The notes under the pieces: model-generated
Told to the model about the DNA's origin: nothing
The model's database searches: none
Seen by the model: only the letters and a program-made list of their open reading frames with translations
Made by a program: the position numbers and the translations under genes
In this document: piece by piece, positions 1 to 6,090 of the stretch
Layout of the letters: every line of letters starts with the position of its first letter
Position numbering within the stretch: the first letter of the stretch is position 1
From: Bacteroidota bacterium
Lineage (GTDB): Bacteria > Bacteroidota > Rhodothermia > Rhodothermales > UBA10348
NCBI GenBank assembly: GCA_022571135.1
Contig: JACZYK010000120.1
Location: forward strand, 1 to 7,657
Length of the DNA stretch: 7,657 bases
Direction of reading: 5' to 3'

Positions 1-69
1 CACGTCCTCCTCACCGAAAGATTTTCGGATATCAATCAATCGGATGATAGGATCAGAAGGCACTTCCAT
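1..69 (-). CDS. mlaF: MlaF-type ABC transporter ATPase, N-terminal fragment (cut by left window edge)
   Basis: Only the first 23 codons are present; the gene runs off the left edge. The visible protein begins MEVPSDPIIRLIDIRKSFGE, which is the usual first beta-strand of an ABC ATPase (hydrophobic strand IIRLIDI, then K-S-F-G). Phe18 sits where the A-loop aromatic that stacks on the ATP adenine is expected. Walker A, the signature motif and Walker B lie outside the window. An in-frame TGA three codons upstream (positions 76-78) makes this ATG the first possible one in the frame. The ATG lies 21 bases after the mlaE stop, with no clear Shine-Dalgarno. In Mla systems MlaF hydrolyses ATP in the cytoplasm and drives the MlaE permease. 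The mlaF identity rests mainly on the adjacent mlaE; the fragment alone only shows an ABC ATPase. Confidence 0.82.
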   Translation of the reverse strand, partial: MEVPSDPIIRLIDIRKSFGEEDV

Positions 70-90
70 GTCACATCAGAATATTGCTGT
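70..90 (-). other. Short mlaE-mlaF spacer
   Basis: This 21-base gap separates the mlaE TAA from the mlaF ATG. It is too short to hold an independent promoter of normal layout. It has no AGGAG-like ribosome binding sequence; the bases just before the ATG read TTCTGATGTGAC. Co-transcription of the two genes is the natural inference. Confidence 0.6.
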
Positions 91-891
91 TTAGACGGAT
101 CCGAAAAAGAAGATGGAAATCCGAACGATAACGACATCGGCGAGCAAAATGAGTAGAGAAGAGACGACCACCGACTGCATTGCCGCCCGTCCTACTTCGC
201 GCGTACCGCCGCGGACATTGAAACCCAGGTAGCAGCTTACAATTCCTACAATAAAACCGAATACTGCCGTTTTAGCGGTATCCACGATCACATCGGCCAG
301 ACGAATCGTCTCGAAGGCCGTACTGATGAAGATGCGGTAGTCCATGCCCGACTCGATGCTGGATTCGATGTATCCCCCGAACATCGCGATCGTGTCCGTC
401 CATGCCGTCAGTACGGGAAACATGATCGTACACGCCAAAACACGGGTGATCACGAGGTAGTGGAAAGGCTTGAGCGCGGCCACTTCCAGGGCGTCGATCT
501 GCTCGGTTACGCGCATGGATCCGATTTCGGCTCCAATTCCTGCCCCCAGACGCCCCGCCAGAATCAGCGCCGTGATGACGGGCCCGATCTCTTTCAAAAT
601 CGTCAGCGCAAGCATGTTCGGCAGCATTGCCTCAGCGCCGAAGCGGACCATCGCACCTCGGCTCTGCATGGCCAGGACGATGCCTATGGCCAGGCCGGTT
701 ATGCTGATCAGGATAAAGCTCTTGGACCCCACTTCGTCCATCTGCCGGAACAATTCTCGAACCTCGTATGGGCGTCTCCATACGCGCCTGAAGAAACGAA
801 GCGTGAACTCTGTCAGTTCGCCGATCTGCCTGAAAAATCTGGCTATCACGCTCGGGCGGAGCGCTTCAGAGGCCGGTTCGTCGAATGGCAT
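91..891 (-). CDS. mlaE: MlaE-type ABC transporter permease (MCE/Mla lipid transport)
   Basis: This complete 266-residue protein is the inner-membrane permease of an Mla/MCE lipid transporter. It would work as a dimer with the MlaF ATPase, passing phospholipid to or from an MCE-domain (MlaD) ring. Its length is close to the roughly 260 residues usual for the family. An amphipathic, Arg/Phe-rich N-terminal segment (about 15-50) precedes the first hydrophobic segment (about 58-76). The family core follows: ILKEIGPVITALILAGR (98-114), then GAEIGSMRVTEQIDALEV (120-137), which holds the hallmark MRVTEQIDAL sequence. Further hydrophobic segments lie near 146-172, 208-222 and 240-263. The late K-x3-FG pattern (207-212), C-Y-L-G (220-223) and the GG-x-R-x-VGRA stretch near 228-236 also fit. 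The ATG at 891 is the only ATG, GTG or TTG between the tamB stop and the conserved region. It lacks a Shine-Dalgarno. mlaF follows after 21 bases. Confidence 0.95.
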   Translation of the reverse strand: MPFDEPASEALRPSVIARFFRQIGELTEFTLRFFRRVWRRPYEVRELFRQMDEVGSKSFILISITGLAIGIVLAMQSRGAMVRFGAEAMLPNMLALTILKEIGPVITALILAGRLGAGIGAEIGSMRVTEQIDALEVAALKPFHYLVITRVLACTIMFPVLTAWTDTIAMFGGYIESSIESGMDYRIFISTAFETIRLADVIVDTAKTAVFGFIVGIVSCYLGFNVRGGTREVGRAAMQSVVVSSLLILLADVVIVRISIFFFGSV

Positions 892-957
892 ACGGATGCT
901 GCGGTTCTGGCGAATAGGGGAGTCTAAGTACTCTGCGCTAGTGTAATGCGAATCGAT
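892..957 (-). other. tamB-mlaE spacer, no clear signal
   Basis: This 66-base gap is the largest non-coding stretch in the window. It contains no GC-rich hairpin followed by a T run on the minus strand, no convincing -35/-10 pair, no Bacteroidota-type TAnnTTTG box, and no Shine-Dalgarno before mlaE. A four-base inverted repeat (GAGT/ACTC, 920-933) is too weak to call a terminator. The gap is long enough that a divergent or weak promoter cannot be excluded. Confidence 0.45.
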
Positions 958-3900
958 CTAAAACGCATATTCCCAACGAATATTCGTTCTCAGAATCGTA
1001 CCTCGACTCATGAGTGAGAGGAGGAGTTGGCGGACCAGTTCATATTCCATGGCCACCTCTGTGTGGTTCTCGTTTCCGGATCCGGTTTTATCCGCATTGT
1101 TCGAAAACGAAATGGGCTGGCTGACCGCCATGTAGAACCGCGGTGAAACGTACTTGCCCGCGGTGAGCGTGACACCCTGCAATCCATTGTGATCGATCTC
1201 GATCACGTCGAGTCCCAGACCTGCACCAGCAAGGTTCTCTATCAGATCGGTTATCGGACCCATCGCGAGGCTTGCGGCCGATTTCATGTAATTCCGATTC
1301 TGAGCGGATCCGATCTGAAGAGATTCGGATGCCGGCCTTCCGGTGGCGATGTACGAAACGATGTCGGCCAGTTCCATCGTGGGCTCCGATTCGAAAGAGA
1401 CGTCGAGCTGGTCCACGTCGCCCGTAGCGAGAAGGCGAATCGTGACCTCCTCCTGCTGACTTCCCCTGGATCGGACTGTATAGTGTGCTTCGATATCCAT
1501 CACAGGTTTCTCTGCCGGTCCGTTGAATGTGAGCGATCCGCGCGCGAGGTCGAATCGTTTTCCGAACTGAATGATCCGGCTGTGCTCGGGAAGGACCTCG
1601 ATGGAGCCGAACACTTCGGCATTGCTCCCGGGTTGTTTGGTGATGTCGAGGTCGCCCAAGAACTGGATATCTATTCGGGGATTCGACTTGGATCTCAGCC
1701 ATGTGTCCCTCTCAAGCGTCGCGGTGAGGCTGCCTATCGAGAGGGATCGATAAAGATCAAATGTCGTCGTGTCCGACTCGGTAATGTTGATCCCGAACCT
1801 TCTCTCGATCGTTCGGATGTCTTCACGTGACAGAGTCACCGGTTCGAATGCGTCGGCTGTGATGTCTTGCGAGAGATAGAAATCGGCGCTCGAAATGCTC
1901 ACCGTACCGTCAATCCGGGGAGATCGCGTCGTACCCGTCAGCGTGAAATCCCCGTCTATGACCGATCGATACTGGGCGTTGTCGATAGCCAGAAAATCAT
2001 CCGCCTTGAGATTGATTGCGTACTGACCGAGTGAAAGTGCCTGAAGGGCGATAACGCCTTCACCCTGGAGCGAACCGCTTCCGGAGCGGGCCTCCACGTG
2101 CTCGACATATACCGAGTCCCCGGCAAATACGAGCGACGCACTCACATCGGCGAATCGGAGTCCTCGGCGCGGGCCTCCCAAATTCGGTATTCCGACAACG
2201 CCGTTTGAAAACGTCGTCGTGCCCGTCAACCGCGGTTGACTCCACGTGCCGCCGATCAACAAGTCGGACGTAACGCGGCCGGCAAGGTGATCCACCAGCG
2301 ACGGATCGAAAAAGGGCAGGAGCCAATCCACAGGAAAACTGTCGGCCTGAAATCTGAAGCGTACAGCCTCTGCCTTATCCCGGTTCTGGCCCATCGAGTA
2401 CGGAAAAAATCCAGATACGAGAGCCGTCTGACCGCCGCCATGTTGCATGCTGCCATTTATCCGAACCTGAGCGTCTCGATAGGACAGACTAATCTCGAGC
2501 CGGCCGGCAGCGGCGCCGAACGAAGTAAGTGTGGCCGTGAGGCTTCCGTCGACAGACGTCGTCGAATCCTCACGGTGAATACCGAACAGGGCGTCGACCC
2601 TACCCCCCAGGCCCGAGTATCCGAAGAGATCGGAAACCGAATCTATACGGAAGTTGTCGATGGATACGAAAGTGGATGGTTTATCCGGATTCGATGTACT
2701 GCTGTTCAACGCAATCCTTCCGTTCCCCGATACCAGAATGAGTCCGGTAACTTCGGGTAATTCTCTCAGGACGATTCGCGCCGGCGCCAGAAGGCGCCAC
2801 TCTTCTGAGTCCAGGTCGGCCGCCAGTTGATTCAACTCGAGGTCATAGGGTTTCTGGAACGGATCGAGGGATACGACGCTCCAGAGAGACCTTCTCTCGT
2901 CGATAATCAGTTCTGTCGTCGCGTGAACGTCCGACCCGTCGTAAAGAACGTCCAGCTCCAGCGACTCGGATCGGACGCCCGAAAAGGATATGGTCCTGAA
3001 CTGAGTGCGCAATTCAGCGGCCGAGAGGGCATTCGTGTCGTCGATTTCGCCCAGAATCGTTGCTGTTACGGTCGAAACCCTGAGATCCTTGGCGCGCATG
3101 CCGTCCAGCTTGCCGATAATCTCGACGCGCCTTCGCGGAGACGGTCCGAAGAGGCGACCGGTAATATCGAGTTCCGACCATTGGAGAGGCAACAAACGTG
3201 CGATCGGTCCCATCCCATGGCTGTCACCGCTCCGGAAGTTGAACTGAAAGTTGGACGTGTCGGGCCTCGACGGATCCAGGGTTGCGAAACCGACGGCGGT
3301 CAATCGGCCGGGACTTCCCGCGAGGTTTAGCGTGTCGACGCGAAGCACCCCCGAGTCATAGCTCACGTCGGCCACGAATTCCATGATACGGAGATCGCCC
3401 CAGAAACCCGACAGGTGGTCAATCGATACCCGCCATTTCGATTCGTCGAACCCGCTCGCTGAAACGGATCCTGAGAAAGACATGGCAGAGCGGGTAGTGT
3501 CGAGTCCGACAGCAGCGGCAAAGTCCAGATCCTGCACCCGGGCCGTCGCTGTGAAATCGAACGGTTCTCTCATCGACGCCGAAGCGCGAAGATCCAGCGC
3601 TCCGGTACTAAAAGATCCGAAAAGGTGTGCCGTAATGTGATCCCGGTTCAGCGCAGCGTCGAGCGTCAGCCGCTCGATGGGCAAACGGTTAATCGACGAC
3701 GTACTGTCGATCGTGGCCGTGAAGGAGCCTGCCGCCAGAGCTCCGCTGCCGGAGAGCGATCCGGACAGGCGCGTCGATACGTTTGCGTTCCCGCTCAAGG
3801 GTCCCAGGTTCAACCGGTGGAAAGAGCCCTCCAGATCTTCCAGGCGCCATGAGACGCTATCGGATTTGATTTGTCCCGAGAGGCTCAGATTTCCATTGTC

Positions 3901-6081
3901 CGGGCCGGGATTTTGTCCTGAGCTGGGGGCCGGGTTTGCTCCGGCGAGTTCGCGCTCTTGGTAGACGTTTTCGATCTGGAATTCCGCATCGAAAAGATAA
4001 CCGTCCTCGGACGCGGTCCAGGACAGAAACCCGCCGGAGAGTCCGGCGTCGTTGATCTTCGACCGAGCGAGTACCAAGGAGCCGTTCCCGTAGACTGATC
4101 CGTCCGTACCCGAGTGGTATGAGCCCGAAATGCTTCCGGCCAGAGACGTATTCAGATCTATCCTTTCAAACCACTCCGCTGCGTCGATACCTTCGAAAGT
4201 GATTCCCTGTAGGTCGATTCGACGCCCTCCGTCCACTGACGTAACGCGGACGTTTCCCCGGACGTATCCGCCTCCGGTTCTTACGTTGATTCGCGCGGTA
4301 GCCTGCTGCGCCTCCAAGTTCAAATCCAGCGTGAGAGAATCGATCCGAAGATTTCTGTATCTGAGATGCGTGAGGTTGATGTTTGCCTCAGCAGATGCGT
4401 CGCTCAGAAGCCCTGAGAGTCTGATGTCTCCGGAGACCGATGTGGCCACAGAATCATTCAGAAATCCGGCGACGTCGACGCTGTCAAGGCTGGCCGACAC
4501 AGTCCACGCCTGGTTCACGATTCCCCCCTGAACCCTTATGCGCGAGCTGTCGCAGGACTCGACGCGTCCTTGCACAGACCATTGGTTCTGCACCACCGAT
4601 TCGGCGTCGAATCGGAAGGAAGTAACCGGACATCTGCCGACGATAGACCCTTTGAGATCGAGAAATGCCGTAGTCCGGGTGGAGTCTCCAGAAGATTCTT
4701 CGCGGGTCGAACCGAAAAGCCCCGAGATGCGCATCGGCAGGTTTTTCAGACGCATGATGCGCCCTACCTCCACACTATCGATTCGGCCTTCAATATTCCA
4801 GGTGGGCGCTGCATCAAACTGACGAATCCATCCGTGCGTGTGCACCAGGCTGGAAGCCAGGCGGGCGTCGAGTGTAAAACGGCCTCTGCCCGCTTCGAAG
4901 TACTGCTCGAATTTCACAAACTCGATGGATCGCCCGGCCAGCTTGCCGTCTTCGATTTCCGCTATGATTACGCCGTCCAGCGTGTCGAGCGCAGGACCGA
5001 TTAGGTTTGCAGTCAGACGAGCCGAGAGGTCCCCGGACGGGATTCCGGGTCCGATCGCCAGTAGGGATGGATTTAATTGCGAGACCCGGGCCTCGACTCT
5101 GAGACGGGATCCATCAGGACCCATGTCGAATCGTCCCGTTGCCGCTACCGTCCCGTCTCCGGGCAGCCCGGCCCAGAGGTCGAACTCGAGACGGTCCGAC
5201 CTGCCTGAGAGTTTGCCGGAAACCTCAATTTTTGCTTCTGGATTGACGATCGGAGCGAATGCGTGGATATCCTGGAGCGCGAGCGGGCTCGTTTCGATTT
5301 CAACGTCGATAGCCCCGATAGCTCCCAGGCTGTCCGGCATTTCGAAGGATCCGTGCGCGCTCAGCTCACTTTCTTCCGATCTCAATATTGCTGTAAAGGA
5401 ATCAATCCGGTTCTCCGATATGGTTCCGCCAAGGCCGACGATGACGGAATAGGATACACCGGCCGGAGAGAAAGACGCCCGAACGGTGTCTATTTCAACC
5501 GACACCGCCTCGTCCACTCGAAGCCGGGTTATTTCTGCGTCAAAACGGTCAAGTGTCCACACGCTGTCCGCCTCCGGCGGCCAGAAAACGGCCTTCCCCG
5601 TTACGCCGCGTACCGAGATCGAATGGATGGAAAGTCCAGCCGGATCGTCCGTGGCAGCTTCCGAAACCGGGATGGTCCATGCACCGTTCGGTCGCTGGGC
5701 GATCGAGAAGGCTGCGCCGCTCAACTCGATTGACTCGATGGTCCTCGATCTGAAAAGGTCGAGCAGATTGAAGCGGATCGAGAGGGTGTCGATGCGGGCG
5801 AGTTGTTCGCCGTCGTGCAGCGCTATGGAAATGCCTCTCAATTGAAGTTGTCCGAAGAAGGATCCGTCCGTCTGGTCGATGGAAAAGTTCAGATTCGAAT
5901 ACGGATTCGATGTGCGGACGAGCATCTGGACGAGTCCTTTCTGAACCGGCGGTACATGGGTGAGCAGCACCAGACTGAAGAGAAGAATCAGTAGGTAGAC
6001 CACGCCTCGCACGGTCCGATTTTTCCGGGCGTCTATAGAGGTCCTCTTTCCCGGCTGATCGATATGTAGGTCGTTTTCCAC
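958..6081 (-). CDS. tamB: TamB-type translocation and assembly module protein (DUF490/AsmA-like bridge), very long
   Basis: This complete 1707-residue protein is predicted to be anchored in the inner membrane and to span the periplasm. It starts at GTG, 6 bases after the upstream Omp85 stop. A basic N-terminus (R19-R25) precedes one hydrophobic anchor (about 24-43), followed by PPVQKGL. An AsmA/TamB-like N-terminal region lies near 94-136 (RIDTLSIRFNLLDLF, then a G-A-W-T-I strand). About 1300 residues of repeated amphipathic beta-strands follow, the pattern that folds as a long hydrophobic groove in TamB. The DUF490 C-terminal domain (about 1440-1707) is clear: DTWLRSKSNPRID, FDLARGSLTFNGP, then EPTMELADIVSYIATGRP near 1564-1581, a helix-like segment, LGLDVIEID, TAGKYVSPRFYMAVSQPI and a terminal WEYAF. 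The E. coli homologue has 1259 residues, so this one is markedly longer. It has only two cysteines (484, 510) and a Pro/Gly/Asn-rich insert (713-731). TamB family proteins work with an Omp85 partner and are implicated in outer-membrane protein insertion and phospholipid transport. Confidence 0.93.
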   Translation of the reverse strand: MENDLHIDQPGKRTSIDARKNRTVRGVVYLLILLFSLVLLTHVPPVQKGLVQMLVRTSNPYSNLNFSIDQTDGSFFGQLQLRGISIALHDGEQLARIDTLSIRFNLLDLFRSRTIESIELSGAAFSIAQRPNGAWTIPVSEAATDDPAGLSIHSISVRGVTGKAVFWPPEADSVWTLDRFDAEITRLRVDEAVSVEIDTVRASFSPAGVSYSVIVGLGGTISENRIDSFTAILRSEESELSAHGSFEMPDSLGAIGAIDVEIETSPLALQDIHAFAPIVNPEAKIEVSGKLSGRSDRLEFDLWAGLPGDGTVAATGRFDMGPDGSRLRVEARVSQLNPSLLAIGPGIPSGDLSARLTANLIGPALDTLDGVIIAEIEDGKLAGRSIEFVKFEQYFEAGRGRFTLDARLASSLVHTHGWIRQFDAAPTWNIEGRIDSVEVGRIMRLKNLPMRISGLFGSTREESSGDSTRTTAFLDLKGSIVGRCPVTSFRFDAESVVQNQWSVQGRVESCDSSRIRVQGGIVNQAWTVSASLDSVDVAGFLNDSVATSVSGDIRLSGLLSDASAEANINLTHLRYRNLRIDSLTLDLNLEAQQATARINVRTGGGYVRGNVRVTSVDGGRRIDLQGITFEGIDAAEWFERIDLNTSLAGSISGSYHSGTDGSVYGNGSLVLARSKINDAGLSGGFLSWTASEDGYLFDAEFQIENVYQERELAGANPAPSSGQNPGPDNGNLSLSGQIKSDSVSWRLEDLEGSFHRLNLGPLSGNANVSTRLSGSLSGSGALAAGSFTATIDSTSSINRLPIERLTLDAALNRDHITAHLFGSFSTGALDLRASASMREPFDFTATARVQDLDFAAAVGLDTTRSAMSFSGSVSASGFDESKWRVSIDHLSGFWGDLRIMEFVADVSYDSGVLRVDTLNLAGSPGRLTAVGFATLDPSRPDTSNFQFNFRSGDSHGMGPIARLLPLQWSELDITGRLFGPSPRRRVEIIGKLDGMRAKDLRVSTVTATILGEIDDTNALSAAELRTQFRTISFSGVRSESLELDVLYDGSDVHATTELIIDERRSLWSVVSLDPFQKPYDLELNQLAADLDSEEWRLLAPARIVLRELPEVTGLILVSGNGRIALNSSTSNPDKPSTFVSIDNFRIDSVSDLFGYSGLGGRVDALFGIHREDSTTSVDGSLTATLTSFGAAAGRLEISLSYRDAQVRINGSMQHGGGQTALVSGFFPYSMGQNRDKAEAVRFRFQADSFPVDWLLPFFDPSLVDHLAGRVTSDLLIGGTWSQPRLTGTTTFSNGVVGIPNLGGPRRGLRFADVSASLVFAGDSVYVEHVEARSGSGSLQGEGVIALQALSLGQYAINLKADDFLAIDNAQYRSVIDGDFTLTGTTRSPRIDGTVSISSADFYLSQDITADAFEPVTLSREDIRTIERRFGINITESDTTTFDLYRSLSIGSLTATLERDTWLRSKSNPRIDIQFLGDLDITKQPGSNAEVFGSIEVLPEHSRIIQFGKRFDLARGSLTFNGPAEKPVMDIEAHYTVRSRGSQQEEVTIRLLATGDVDQLDVSFESEPTMELADIVSYIATGRPASESLQIGSAQNRNYMKSAASLAMGPITDLIENLAGAGLGLDVIEIDHNGLQGVTLTAGKYVSPRFYMAVSQPISFSNNADKTGSGNENHTEVAMEYELVRQLLLSLMSRGTILRTNIRWEYAF

Positions 6082-6090
6082 GGGCGATCA
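6079..6090 (-). other. Omp85-tamB junction: same-frame stop, then GTG start
   Basis: On the minus strand the Omp85 TGA (6090-6088) is followed by TCGCCC and then the tamB GTG (6081-6079). All are in one reading frame, so a single stop and two sense codons separate the genes. No AGGAG-like sequence lies in the 20 bases before the GTG. Translation of tamB by ribosomes finishing the Omp85 gene (re-initiation coupling) is a plausible inference. The GTG is the first possible start after the stop. Later in-frame GTG codons exist (for example V24), but using V24 would remove the basic N-terminus that precedes the membrane anchor. Confidence 0.6.

Noticed and set aside
920..933. Inverted repeat GAGT/ACTC in the tamB-mlaE gap as a terminator
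   Set aside because: The stem is only four base pairs, and no T run follows on the minus strand.
1088..1702. Minus-strand open frame of 204 codons overlapping the tamB 3' region
   Set aside because: It is in an alternative frame of the well-supported DUF490 domain and its product is low-complexity (Arg/His/Ser-rich).
4838..5452. Open frame of 204 codons on the plus strand inside tamB
   Set aside because: It lies wholly antisense to a clear tamB reading frame. Its translation is Arg/Ser/Pro-rich without recognisable motifs, as expected of a shadow frame in GC-rich DNA. The other plus-strand frames inside tamB, the Omp85 gene and mlaE were rejected for the same reason.
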